A DNA stretch of 64,000 nucleotides from Sipunculus nudus. Lineage: Eukaryota > Annelida > Sipuncula > Golfingiida > Sipunculidae. A program made the translations under genes and the position numbers. The stretch covers positions 4,891,479 to 4,955,478 of the forward strand of contig CM049321.1 in the NCBI GenBank assembly GCA_026874595.1. Direction: 5' to 3'. This document shows positions 58,301 to 61,025 of the stretch, in pieces. The notes under the pieces are model-generated. The model was given only the letters and a program-made list of their open reading frames with translations, made no database searches and was not told the origin of the DNA. Numbering within the stretch: the first letter of the stretch is position 1; the number at the start of each line of letters is the position of its first letter.

Positions 58301-60489
58301 ATGCCCAACGATGTGGGCCGCTGTTAGCCTTAGCACCCATCCTCTCTTACTACGCTATGCTGTGCGAGAGCCCTAGAAGATAATTTGAGGAAACTGGAGA
58401 CATTCCACATGACAATTAAATTATATTTCGTCTGAAAATGTTGTATTCGTTAAGAAATAAAGATATTCTTATCAAATACGCATATAACATTCCACTTAGA
58501 CAGTGTTTGTCCACTTTAAATGTTGATTAGAAGAATATGTATTATCCTAATAAATTGTGACACACGGGGAACGATGTCTGCTCTGGTTTTTCCTCCAGCC
58601 ACAGCTGGCCGGCAGCCGCCTGTGTAACCAGTGGTTACGGGCCTTGTTGGCTCAGCGAGCAAAGGTCACGCAGTTCATTGTTTCAGATTCTGAGACAGTT
58701 TCAAGCGCAAGGATTGCAAAGTTTTAAAAGTGAGTCTTGTTTACATACTAAAACAATATTTAGCTGAATTTCGTGGTCATTCGAATAAAGTACTATATCT
58801 CCCTTAGATTACTTAAAGTTTCCTTGTCATAAACGCACTATTTGATTTTACACGATTTTTTTTCCGACAAGGGTTTGAAGTTCTCCAGTTTACTCTGAAG
58901 CTTTTTATGTGGCGGTATCCTGGGTCCTGGATACCGCCGCATTTAATGCAGTTAGGCCGCTGTGTGTTACAGCAGGGTTGTTGTAAACGTATTATTTGGT
59001 AACAATTACCAAGATTTTTATAACAAGTTATATATCACATGAAAACTAATCAGCAATATTTTAATTTATAAATAACAAATAACCGTAAATAATACATTTA
59101 CACACGGCTCCCATGCATGCGAGACTGCTGCTAAGAACGGCCTTTGAAAGTTGCAATATTATCGCTCGCTCGCCGGCCCAAAAACAATGACTGTCAGGAA
59201 GATATTCAGGAAACCCTTCTAGTATAAACCGCACAGTGCTTTCAGGAAATCAACCTGATTTCAAGATTTTGAATTTCTTGATTAAACCGCGGTTTTGAGT
59301 GGAGATTTTACGGTAATATTTGACTCTGTATCCCATTGTATCAGTGTACCAGTGAATAGCTGCGGCTCTCATTGCTATAAAAGATCTCAAGCTGAATTTT
59401 CATAAGGCATGATGAGCTGCATACACTTGCAGCCCTGCATCAGATTTTCTATTATTATTTTGAGCTGGTGAAAACTGACCAGTTCAGAACAGGTTTTTGT
59501 TTTATTTCCTTGATTTCAAAGCTATGAACATTTAAAGTTGGGCCAAATGAGCAGAGTTAAGTTAAAGAGGCCCAATCACCTATTAAAGCATATTGAGTTA
59601 ACATTAAAAATAGATTCTTCCCATTAAAATAAATTTGTACCTGCCAAAATATTGCCCTGAAACTGTTTGCTTACTCCTGTAAACAAGTGTTAAAAACAGT
59701 AGACCGGGCGCGATCAAAAGTGTCAACATTAACACAGCGCGTGCATCGCCTGGCCACAACATGTCAATCAGGAGATACCCTGACTGAATTAACCACAAAA
59801 ATGTTATACATGTTTTTATGTGGCTGAAACACCGCCTGTTAATGCTCATAATTTGACCTCTGGTCACACGGCCTTGTTATGGTAAACAGACACACATGGA
59901 CTGTGTTTACCAACATGCAGACCCATAACAAGGCGATAAACAGCCATATTCGAGGTACTGGGACTGTGTGGTGGGATGGTTTTGCTGGAAAACTTTTGTC
60001 TAAAGCAAAACTGAACAGATACTGTGAAGGAATAGGTATAATATTGCTCCTGGTTATGTCCCTTTAAGCAAAAATATCACACCCAGTACTTACTATCAAG
60101 AAATATGTTCACCAATAGCTTGTTGGAAATAAATACTATCTTTAAAGCCAGCTAGTCATCTGAGTAGGCTGAGTATCTGTAGAATCAATGTTTATGGATG
60201 GACAGTGGGTATACCATAATATGACCCATCAAAGATGGGGGTATTAACACAGCATGCATTAACAATTAAGAATGTCATAAAGCTGGGACATGAGCTGTTG
60301 TGTTGTTTTACGTAAGAACATGCAACAAACCTTGTACAACTTGAGGCATTCGCTGAGCCGATCGCTGGAACCTTGAAAGTACGCGACACGTTCTCCCCAC
60401 TTCTGCTGCTCCTCCGACTGGTTACCAAGATACAGGTACATTATACACTGGTAGTACTGGCTCTTCAGCTCCAGTCGCTTCTTCCATTC
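3405..60489 (-). CDS. PTPN23: PTPN23 / HD-PTP gene, 22 coding exons, 5' end outside window
   Basis: This is an ESCRT-associated adaptor, a BRO1 protein with a phosphatase-like domain, that sorts ubiquitinated receptors at endosomes. I joined 22 GT-AG exons whose phases all agree (6492 nt, 2163 residues plus TGA at 3405-3407). Domain order, numbered from the first residue in the window, is: BRO1 part (1 to about 140), V-domain coiled coil (about 150-470), PTAP (481-484), Q/G/Y-rich low-complexity region (about 490-1458), linker (1459-1674), PTP-like domain (about 1680-1935) and a Ser/Gly-rich tail ending near NLDPLWS. This order is specific to HD-PTP; ALIX lacks the PTP domain. With the missing N-terminus the protein would be roughly 2350 residues, against about 1640 in human; the excess is mainly the exon at 29229-32179. 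The phosphatase active site looks degraded. The gene spans more than 57 kb and its introns are full of repeats. Identity is very secure; individual splice sites are predictions. Confidence 0.96.
4694..4853 (+). repeat. 15-bp minisatellite
   Basis: About ten tandem copies of TTCTGATTTGAACAG with small changes, in the last PTPN23 intron. The period is a multiple of 3, so it makes a false open frame (SDLNS repeats). Confidence 0.95.
5107..5590 (+). repeat. Interspersed repeat family H, copy 1
   Basis: Shares with 11430-11920 the segments GACCTCTGACCTC, GGAAATCAAACTTAG, TCATGGTG and the end AAAAGTTAACAGAC followed by TATACCAT. It ends about 45 bp from the exon u donor. Confidence 0.7.
5638..5837 (-). 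CDS. PTPN23: PTPN23 exon u: P-loop and Q-loop of PTP-like domain
   Basis: Residues 1871-1938. The P-loop across the junction reads HCSLGIGRTG (1869-1878). Cys1870 and Arg1876 are kept, but the usual Ala after HCS is Leu1872. The Q-loop EMDQLRFCYHAV keeps Gln1919. Phase 2 in, phase 1 out; donor GTAAGT. Confidence 0.95.
6470..6615 (+). repeat. G-rich tracts, G-quadruplex-prone
   Basis: G runs at 6470-6488 and 6572-6615, the latter with an almost pure G stretch of more than 15 bases. They lie inside element E1 on the non-template side of the gene. Confidence 0.9.
6822..7972. mobile_element. Solo-LTR-like insertion, 1151 bp, 5-bp target duplication
   Basis: It begins TGTCACC, ends GGTGACA (TG...CA ends) and is flanked by AACAG on both sides (6817-6821 and 7973-7977). 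The uninterrupted version of the host repeat at 46840-46880 has a single AACAG in that place. It has no coding capacity and a more CpG-rich middle than its surroundings. TG/CA ends with a 5-bp duplication fit an LTR retrotransposon reduced to one LTR; the superfamily cannot be named. Confidence 0.85.
8696..9918. mobile_element. Non-autonomous Tigger/mariner-like element, TA flanks
   Basis: Inverted ends CAGTGGAACCC / GGGTTCCACTG flanked by TA on both sides, 1223 bp. Near both ends GGTCGTAATT and related blocks repeat. No transposase. Confidence 0.85.
9921..10215 (+). repeat. Tandem duplication of about 160 bp carrying an X-box-like palindrome
   Basis: Two copies (about 9921-10078 and 10079-10215) share TTGCCATGGCAACCAA, GAGAAATAAAAC and TTAAGTCTTCAA. 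The second copy has the perfect palindrome GGTTGCCATGGCAACC at 10081-10096, the consensus of RFX X-box sites. Confidence 0.8.
10590..10988 (-). CDS. Unidentified 132-residue ORF with downstream A-tract
   Basis: I do not recognise this ORF. It starts MQDHQRGFPYEWFHFPGRLF and has a balanced, protein-like composition without low complexity, with a hydrophobic/charged stretch MTVSFIINLEELTDLLREWA. It lies inside the intron between exons t and u, on the gene's own strand. About 30 bases past its stop, the minus strand has an A-tract of about 16 (10543-10558), as a reverse-transcribed copy would. Local CpG content is higher than in neighbouring introns. It could be a retrocopy fragment, part of a repeat, or chance. 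Confidence 0.3.
   Translation of the reverse strand: MQDHQRGFPYEWFHFPGRLFDKPCAKAVTFVSCVRDMTGRDPRSRSIMGASVIVEIAQLYLDSDRLMGQVFLINSMKMTVSFIINLEELTDLLREWANGDVTDRTARCQTLNQHAQVSHVSRRDELMKYIFD
11131..11357 (+). mobile_element. Family E, right-end fragment
   Basis: Matches the right-terminal part of E1 and E5 (GAACGAAGTCCTACTGACCC through the GGACGGAC run to AGTCAGCTGAGCT). No matching left end precedes it, so it is truncated. Confidence 0.8.
11430..11920 (+). repeat. Interspersed repeat family H, copy 2
   Basis: Same modules in the same order as 5107-5590, ending with AAAAGTTAACAGACGGACC and TATACCAT, a few bases from the exon t donor. Weaker pieces of the family are at 50260-50350, 60150-60245 and 61660-61870. 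Confidence 0.7.
11924..12028 (-). CDS. PTPN23: PTPN23 exon t: PTP-like domain up to the catalytic Cys
   Basis: Residues 1836-1871: GVPDSPAPLLQFMNEVHYFY and on to KPVVVHC. Cys1870 is the catalytic-position cysteine. The intron splits the Ser codon right after it. Phase 2 to 2, donor GTAAGT. Confidence 0.94.
12029..12881. other. Intron between exons s and t: nothing recognised
   Basis: AT-rich sequence without convincing ORF, terminal repeat or known element. Confidence 0.5.
12882..12934 (-). CDS. PTPN23: PTPN23 exon s: WPD-loop region, altered
   Basis: Residues 1819-1836 (KRQSRSVVHLQYPHWLP, then a split Ser). It aligns with the HxxxTWPDxGVP loop, but the loop reads W1833-L1834-P1835-S1836-G-V-P. 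The general-acid Asp position is thus Pro. Phase 0 in, phase 2 out; GTAATA is the only sensible donor. Confidence 0.9.
13125..14380. mobile_element. Non-autonomous Tigger-like element, TA flanks
   Basis: Ends CAGTAAAACCT and AGGTTTCACTG are inverted, with TA on both sides, 1256 bp. It contains the (TA)n run 13297-13391. Near the left end GGTCCTAAGTCTCAGGTGG-type words repeat. No transposase frame. Confidence 0.8.
13297..13391. repeat. (TA)n microsatellite
   Basis: About 45 TA dinucleotides with one interruption, inside the element at 13125-14380. Confidence 0.97.
14987..15118 (-). CDS. PTPN23: PTPN23 exon r: PTP-like domain
   Basis: Residues 1775-1818, containing YWPTERGRQLHHGLITLTLQ, matching the RYFPTERGQPMxHGxLSLxL region. 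Phase 0 to 0. Confidence 0.94.
15234..15513 (+). mobile_element. Small element with one 145-bp-type module
   Basis: Begins GGCACCGCAAAG and ends near CAACTTTGTTGCAAGAGG. Inside is GTGACCTTGACCTTTGACTC followed by TGTGACCTCAAAATCGATAG, the same module as in the 289-bp array, and a GACAGACGGAC stretch. A related copy is at 53711-54069. Confidence 0.7.
15859..15996 (-). CDS. PTPN23: PTPN23 exon q: PTP-like domain
   Basis: Residues 1729-1774, with LITTQSPLPATFADFWLMVY, the QxPLPxTxxDFWxMV signature of PTP domains, followed by EQGTEVITMLCSEHEKGM. Phase 0 to 0; donor GTAACA is slightly weak. Confidence 0.94.
16381..17486 (+). mobile_element. Family E element, copy E2 (subfamily B)
   Basis: Left end AACAAGGGGCCCATGGGCCA then GCTCAG; right end GACTTTCAGTCAGCTGAGCT then AAAAA. 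The interior has GTGACC-TTATTTCA modules and GGTGGTGCCACC (17171-17182), shared with E6. Confidence 0.75.
17634..21690 (+). mobile_element. Element containing a 289-bp tandem array, copy 1
   Basis: Left end: ACATTTCTTGGCACCGCAGG, including the palindrome GGCACC-GCA-GGTGCC (17645-17659), then GTATCCCCAGACA (17663-17675). Right end: the inverse TGTCTGGGGATAC (21660-21672). Between them are about 11 to 12 units of 289 bp; successive GACCTTGACCTTTGACC starts are at 17826, 18113, 18402, 18691, 18980, 19262, about 19555, 19843, 20132, 20420, 20709 and 20999. The last part (about 21100-21640) is not repeated. No transposase. Confidence 0.9.
17790..21060 (+). repeat. 289-bp tandem repeat with 145-bp sub-unit and 578-bp dimer
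   Basis: Each 289-bp unit has two related halves: one with GACCTTGACCTTTGACCTCA, the other with GACCTTCACCTTTGACCTTG. Alternate units differ in a consistent way (CATCTTTTTAAAGATGTGTC versus CAATCTTTTTAAAGAGGTTT). The blocks 17996-18573 and 18574-19151 are nearly identical, giving a 578-bp dimer. Confidence 0.92.
21673..22124. other. Intronic stretch without recognised feature
   Basis: AT-rich. Its last part (about 22030-22124, with CCGTTATACACTC) resembles 42085-42175, so it belongs to a larger repeat together with the hairpin element that follows. Confidence 0.5.
22125..22298. mobile_element. Hairpin MITE, 174 bp
   Basis: Ends GCAAGATTCTCTGGGTC and GACCCAGAGAATCCTGC are inverted, and the inner parts (AAGTAATCAGACCAAT / ATTGGTCTGATTACTT) also pair, so almost the whole unit can fold back. 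Diverged copies lie at 41925-42075 and 42175-42290. Confidence 0.85.
22568..22945. mobile_element. MITE with imperfect inverted ends of about 45 bp
   Basis: The left end (CACAGACCTTGATTCAGC ... CTTCTGGCATCAATTTCA) is the diverged inverse of the right end (TGAAATAGATGCCAGAG ... GGATCAAGGTCTCTGAAA). The inner words AACCAATCA and TTGTGCATGTGTTCTTGTT also occur near 4540-4680. Confidence 0.7.
23333..23397 (-). CDS. PTPN23: PTPN23 exon p: PTP-like domain
   Basis: Residues 1707-1728 (YDTNRVVLTTGKDDYINASH), the PYDxxRVxLxxxxxDYINAS signature of classical PTP domains. Phase 1 in, phase 0 out. Confidence 0.95.
23398..23869. other. Intron between exons o and p: nothing recognised
   Basis: AT-rich, no supported feature. 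Confidence 0.5.
23870..23966 (-). CDS. PTPN23: PTPN23 exon o: start of PTP-like domain, pTyr loop
   Basis: Residues 1675-1707. ARAHGMAIARCYPLKNRSPE matches ARGRSIAIARCYSLKNRHQD of HD-PTP. In active phosphatases the loop is KNRY; the Tyr that stacks on phosphotyrosine is Ser1701 here. Phase 0 in, phase 1 out. Confidence 0.94.
23967..25162. other. Intron between exons n and o: nothing recognised
   Basis: AT-rich. The 78-residue plus-strand frame at 24479-24715 has no domain I can recognise. No inverted ends or arrays were seen. Confidence 0.5.
25163..25360 (-). CDS. PTPN23: PTPN23 exon n: helical segment before PTP domain
   Basis: Residues 1609-1674. Contains QNPRDPYDDQAVLDKFVQEV and ends PLETLWK, matching the ERDPYEHPERLxxLxxEL and ALDTVW parts of HD-PTP. 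Phase 0 to 0. Confidence 0.94.
25361..25833. other. Intron between exons m and n: nothing recognised
   Basis: AT-rich, no supported feature. Confidence 0.5.
25834..26283 (-). CDS. PTPN23: PTPN23 exon m: linker with DDILSSSP motif
   Basis: Residues 1459-1608, phase 0 to 0. Disordered, rich in Ser, Gln and Pro, it still carries a little of the Q/G/Y composition (GGYASQQGQGLYPQQ). Near its end SSSLDDILSSSPTNN matches the DLLSSSPE element found before the phosphatase domain of HD-PTP. Confidence 0.93.
26611..29047 (+). mobile_element. Family E element, copy E3 (subfamily B with 145-bp modules)
   Basis: Left end AACAAGTGACCCATGGGTCA then GCTCAGCTG; right end GACTGAAAGTCAGCTGAGCT then AAAAA, after a GGCCGGACGGACAGACGG run. 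Between about 27960 and 28830 it carries four or more modules of 140-150 bp with GTGACCTTGACCTTTGACCT, related to the 289-bp array. Confidence 0.75.
29229..32179 (-). CDS. PTPN23: PTPN23 exon l: PTAP motif and giant Q/G/Y-rich low-complexity region
   Basis: Residues 475-1458 come from a single 2951-nt exon, phase 1 in and phase 0 out. It opens with the Tsg101-type PTAP motif (481-484, in SRPTAPKPG), then LKDFLPFMKP. An acidic Ser-rich patch follows (EGYSYVHEDESDASES), then about 850 residues dominated by Gln, Gly, Tyr, Ser and Thr. The core holds near-perfect 10-11-residue repeats of the type TQGYQQQGTG. Human HD-PTP has a Pro-rich region in this place. The composition resembles prion-like domains of the FUS/EWS type. 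It is an uninterrupted ORF; the Met at 32106-32108 is internal, not the start. Confidence 0.95.
29990..30360 (-). repeat. In-frame coding minisatellite inside exon l
   Basis: Roughly 30-33-bp repeats, about a dozen, encode variants of QGYQQQGTGT. Several neighbouring copies are identical at DNA level (for example around 30060-30140), so recent expansion is likely and copy number may vary between individuals. Confidence 0.85.
32395..32960 (-). mobile_element. MITE family T, inverted copy
   Basis: Reverse-oriented, diverged relative of 34363-34880: ACACCTTGTTATGGTAAA near its left edge and GGCATCTCCTGATTGACAGG in the middle both match the other copies on the opposite strand. Confidence 0.65.
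33345..33595 (-). repeat. tRNA-derived SINE, minus strand
   Basis: On the minus strand a tRNA-like head has A-box-like CTAGGGGTAGAGC (33564-33576) and B-box GTTCGAATC (33528-33536). It is followed by a body that shares ACATCTGCAG and TGACAGGG-type words with the fragment at 50098-50235. Confidence 0.75.
33600..34360. other. Intronic stretch without recognised feature
   Basis: AT-rich; no array, inverted ends or ORF of note. Confidence 0.5.
34363..34880 (+). mobile_element. MITE family T, copy
   Basis: Begins TTTTAAAGGGACCCAATCAC and ends TTATGTCCCTTTC, so AAAGGGAC / GTCCCTTT are inverted ends. The middle holds a long stem around TATGGTAAACAGACACACGT and its inverse TGTGTTTACCA. Close copy at 59563-60066. 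Confidence 0.8.
34927..35120 (-). CDS. PTPN23: PTPN23 exon k: end of V domain
   Basis: Residues 410-475. It contains SYDVYEDLLAKSQKGIEFYQ and KLESNVTRLLDRV, matching SYEAYEDLMKKSQEGxxFYxxLE of HD-PTP. It ends in the basic linker LNRHKPKG, before the PTAP motif. Phase 2 in, phase 1 out. Confidence 0.96.
35399..36504. mobile_element. Non-autonomous Tigger-like element, TA flanks
   Basis: Ends CAGTCGAGCCC and GGGCTTGACTG are inverted, with TA on both sides, 1106 bp. The inner TCATATCGG / CCGATATGA also pair. The minus-strand frame 35894-36181 shows no transposase motif. Confidence 0.85.
36853..37004 (-). CDS. PTPN23: PTPN23 exon j: V domain coiled coil
   Basis: Residues 360-410. It contains KKHDKLRGLIEQNLAAQTNI and LRALTEANAKFANIRR, matching the EQNLAAQxxxLxALTEAN block of HD-PTP. 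Phase 0 in, phase 2 out. The spacing to exon i equals that of the human protein, so no exon seems to be missing between them. Confidence 0.95.
37169..39807 (+). mobile_element. Family E element, copy E4 (subfamily A, internal duplication)
   Basis: Left end AACAAGGGACCTATGGGTCA then GCTCAGCTG; right end GACTTATAGTCAGCTGAGCT then AAAAA. A unit of about 700 bp with GTGCCATGGTCAAAGTTGGG occurs twice (about 38400-39000 and 39110-39700). AT-rich left half; no ORF of note. Confidence 0.75.
39808..41920. other. Long AT-rich intronic stretch
   Basis: No gene, array or paired ends that I can support. The words ACCACCTC around 40715-40870 hint at a decayed Tigger-like fragment. Confidence 0.45.
41925..42290. 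mobile_element. Two diverged copies of the hairpin MITE
   Basis: Shares GTAATCAGACCAATGA, GGTTCTCTGGGTC and TGTGCATCCAGCTCCA-type words with 22125-22298. The spacer (42085-42175) resembles 22030-22124. Confidence 0.7.
42638..42798 (-). CDS. PTPN23: PTPN23 exon i: V domain coiled coil
   Basis: Residues 306-359, a charged coiled coil (KKLMSKIEEMRKQREMLAEQ) and then NDDITSSLVT, matching KDDITASLVT of HD-PTP. Phase 1 in, phase 0 out. Confidence 0.96.
43140..43245 (+). repeat. tRNA-derived SINE head, plus strand
   Basis: GGTGAAGTGTTGG (A-box-like) followed at tRNA spacing by the perfect B-box GGTTCAAATCC (43197-43207). It lacks a full tRNA fold, so it is a SINE and not a tRNA gene. Confidence 0.7.
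43360..43564 (-). CDS. PTPN23: PTPN23 exon h: V domain
   Basis: Residues 238-306. It contains SNVELHKAMNTHITNLRLLS followed by GPLEEL, closely matching the HRAMNLHVGNLRLLSGPL block of HD-PTP. Phase 0 in, phase 1 out. The donor must be the GTAAGT at 43359; the alternative AG/GTGTAAG reading would give a stop in the next exon. Confidence 0.96.
44407..47511 (+). mobile_element. Family E element, copy E5 (subfamily A, internal duplication)
   Basis: Left end AACAAGGGACCCATGGGTCA then GCTCAGCTGA; right end GACTTATAGTCAGCTGAGCT then AAAAA. Two copies of the roughly 700-bp unit lie at about 46140-46700 and 46840-47400. The join at 46840-46880 shows the empty site of the solo LTR present in E1. Confidence 0.75.
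47770..48909 (+). mobile_element. Family E element, copy E6 (subfamily B)
   Basis: A degraded left end (GATGCTCAGCTGAATT) and a clear right end (GACTTTCAGTCAGCTGAGCT). Two direct copies of about 338 bp (from 48262 and from 48600) share ATCATGGTGATCAA, GTCCAGCGGTTACAATTTGT and GCCCTG. Confidence 0.7.
49192..49283 (-). CDS. PTPN23: PTPN23 exon g: V domain, acidic helix
   Basis: Residues 207-237 with a Glu-rich helix (MEMIEEEEKTEADFQ). Phase 1 in, phase 0 out. Its acceptor region is tandemly copied upstream in the intron (49284-49424), a feature reported separately. Confidence 0.93.
49284..49424 (-). repeat. Tandem 46-48-bp repeats copying the exon g 3' splice site
   Basis: On the minus strand the real acceptor ATTTACAG/CTCTATCAG is preceded by two more copies, ATTTACAG/CATTATCAG (49330) and ATTTACAG/GGTTATCAG (49378). 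Each unit thus carries an acceptor and a sequence resembling the start of the exon. Confidence 0.85.
49459..49646. mobile_element. Short MITE, Tigger-like ends
   Basis: Imperfect inverted ends: CAGTATAATAGAGCCTGTCT ... GACCACC on the left against GGTGGTC ... ACACAGGTTTCACTG on the right. A related single end lies near 15785-15820. Confidence 0.6.
49678..49817 (-). CDS. PTPN23: PTPN23 exon f: V domain
   Basis: Residues 160-207, including LPQELLEKCAAISVRPTAIK, which matches the PPQLMEKCAALSVRP region of HD-PTP. It forms part of the V-shaped coiled-coil domain. Phase 2 in, phase 1 out. Confidence 0.95.
50098..50235 (-). repeat. SINE fragment
   Basis: Resembles the body of the SINE at 33345-33595 (ACATCTGCAGA, then a GACAGGG word and a GTGTAATCC end). 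The tRNA-like head is missing. Confidence 0.5.
50557..50622 (-). CDS. PTPN23: PTPN23 exon e: start of V domain
   Basis: Residues 138-160 (SEEKAKLLREVGNAVDEKDQ and following), the first helix after BRO1. The YSEEKAKLLRE string is characteristic of HD-PTP. Short 66-nt exon, phase 2 to 2, donor GTAAGT. Confidence 0.92.
50623..51007. repeat. AT-rich intron with short (TA) runs
   Basis: TA runs at about 50732-50750 and 50864-50882; nothing else supported. Confidence 0.8.
51008..51122 (-). CDS. PTPN23: PTPN23 exon d: end of BRO1 domain
   Basis: Residues 100-138, from GAALVKGIPFNHNDPEISG to IFQRLVPMEAHEASSVYS. The DIFxxLVPMxAHEASSxYS segment closes the BRO1 domain and leads into the V domain. Phase 1 in, phase 2 out; donor GTAAAA. 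Confidence 0.94.
51400..52010 (+). repeat. Degenerate tandem array, units of about 120-150 bp, GGTGGCACCACC motif
   Basis: Units start near 51410, 51537, 51688, 51812 and 51942 with variants of GTAGGTGGCACCACCAGT, followed by ATGCAAAATTTCAGGC-type and CCTGAGAT-type words. It fills most of the intron between exons c and d. Confidence 0.75.
52264..52343 (-). CDS. PTPN23: PTPN23 exon c: BRO1 domain
   Basis: Residues 73-100, containing AAKKDNDFIYHEKVPALDTL. The KKDNDFIYxxxVP block is one of the most conserved parts of BRO1 domains in ALIX and HD-PTP. Phase 2 in, phase 1 out; donor GTCAGT. Confidence 0.95.
53146..53503 (-). repeat. Tandem repeats of about 45 bp beside the exon b 5' splice site
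   Basis: About eight diverged units on the minus strand with TTCTTTAGAGTATATG and (A)GTAAGTATG-type words. Clear GTAAGT-like copies lie near 53181-53188, 53268-53275 and 53366-53373. The last copy, at 53498-53503, is the true donor of exon b. Confidence 0.8.
53504..53562 (-). CDS. PTPN23: PTPN23 exon b: BRO1 domain
   Basis: Residues 54-73 (GDDEEVEEALKFTSDVVGGK), phase 0 in and phase 2 out. It matches the BRO1 helix with the ALKFTxDVxGGK pattern. The donor GTAAGTATG lies at the edge of a roughly 45-bp tandem repeat that contains copies of the same donor-like sequence (see 53146-53503). Confidence 0.93.
53711..54069 (+). mobile_element. Small element with 145-bp-type modules
   Basis: Begins GGGCACCGCAAGGGACC and ends near CAACTTCGTTGTGAGGGGAT. 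The interior has CCTGTGACCTCAAAATGTAT and TTCTTCATCCATG, like 15234-15513. Confidence 0.7.
54108..54275 (-). repeat. tRNA-derived SINE, minus strand, worn
   Basis: On the minus strand GGTGGCATTATGGATAGTGC (tRNA 5' part with A-box) precedes AGGTTGTGGGTTGTTGC, a worn B-box. It lies just outside the Tigger-like element that starts at 54293. Confidence 0.65.
54293..56930 (+). mobile_element. Tigger/pogo-type DNA transposon, 2638 bp, inactive
   Basis: Inverted ends CAGACGTGCCTTGA / TCAAGGCACGTCTG with TA on both sides (54291-54292, 56931-56932). The left end is present twice: outer at 54293, and inner at 54459 without a TA before it. Subterminal words such as GACAGCCTTG and AATCCGAC recur at both ends. 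It encodes a broken transposase and contains a poly-C run near 56809-56823. It lies in the PTPN23 intron between exons a and b, opposite in strand to the gene. Confidence 0.93.
54962..56573 (+). pseudogene. Tigger-like (DDE_1 / CENP-B-type) transposase, broken
   Basis: The frame from 54962 has a helix-turn-helix start (KRKRTEITVAVKKALCQYKK, then GRSNISDILKQSERWL), a second DNA-binding part ending GWLWNFKKRRGI, then the catalytic core. Counting from the GTG at 55067, the acidic triad is Asp137 (FDETG), Asp241 (VDNAPSH) and Asp273 (QPMDAG). Breaks: no in-frame ATG after the stop at 54950, an in-frame TAG at 55958-55960, and a change of frame near 56097-56130, after which the C-terminal part continues to 56573. 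It would cut and paste its own element if intact; as it stands it cannot make a full protein. Confidence 0.92.
57264..59313. mobile_element. Non-autonomous DNA element, 2050 bp, TA flanks
   Basis: Ends CCGTTAAATCTCCACTTAAA and the inverse of CCGTAAAATCTCCACTCAAA, both followed by AACC, with TA outside. The interior is richer in CpG than the surroundings and holds a perfect 10-bp stem GGCGGTATCC / GGATACCGCC (58911-58938). Frames such as 57963-58190 show no known domain. Confidence 0.75.
59563..60066 (+). mobile_element. MITE family T, copy
   Basis: Close relative of 34363-34880, starting TTAAAGAGGCCCAATCACCT and ending TTATGTCCCTTTAA. Contains the stem CCTTGTTATGGTAAACAGAC ... CATAACAAGG (about 59871-59933). 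Confidence 0.8.
60331..60489 (-). CDS. PTPN23: PTPN23 exon a: BRO1 domain, first exon in window
   Basis: Residues 1-53 of the part seen, phase 0 at both ends. It begins EWKKRLELKSQYYQC and continues through EEQQKWGERVAYFQ, a helical stretch typical of BRO1 domains (ESCRT-III/CHMP4-binding surface). Acceptor CTGCAG and donor AAG/GTTTGT fit. Upstream BRO1 exons must lie beyond position 64000; none is seen in 60490-64000. Confidence 0.93.
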
Positions 60490-60598
60490 CTGCAGTAACG
60501 CAATACAATATTCAATTAACAGAGACCAATAGACAGTTGTAAAACCTCACTGGTGGTGGTTAATCTCAAGTGACTTCTTATTCAAATGTTTTCTTAAG

Positions 60599-61025
60599 GT
60601 AGCAGGATTGTTAAAAAAATCATATATCTAAACTCAATCCAAAAGTTGTTTAAATTCATAATAGAAAATAAAAGTATACCTTAATTTAGTCTGTTACAGT
60701 GCTGTTTCCGATGGTATATAAAATTTTCTTTCATTGTCATATGAAATTTTAACATTTTAAATTTTGTTTAAATATGTATACCATCAGAAAGTATACAGTG
60801 CCTGTTTTATAATGTATACTTTTTGGGGTTTATTATGAATATAAAACAACTTTTGGACCTATTTATGATGTGATATTTTAACATTTAAATTTGTTTTAAA
60901 TATGTATACCATCAAAAAGAACACTGTGCCAGGTTTAAAATGATTTATACTTTATGGGGTTTATTATGAATATAAAACAACTTTTGGACTGATTTTAGAT
61001 ATAGGGGTTTTAGCCAATCTTGCTA
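60599..61025. mobile_element. MITE with inverted ends of about 50 bp and an inner duplication
   Basis: The left end GTAGCAGGATTG ... CCAAAAGTTGTTT is the inverse of the right end AAACAACTTTTGG ... CAATCTTGCTAC. Inside, a unit of about 150 bp with AAATATGTATACCATCA and GGGGTTTATTATGAATATAA occurs twice. Confidence 0.8.
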
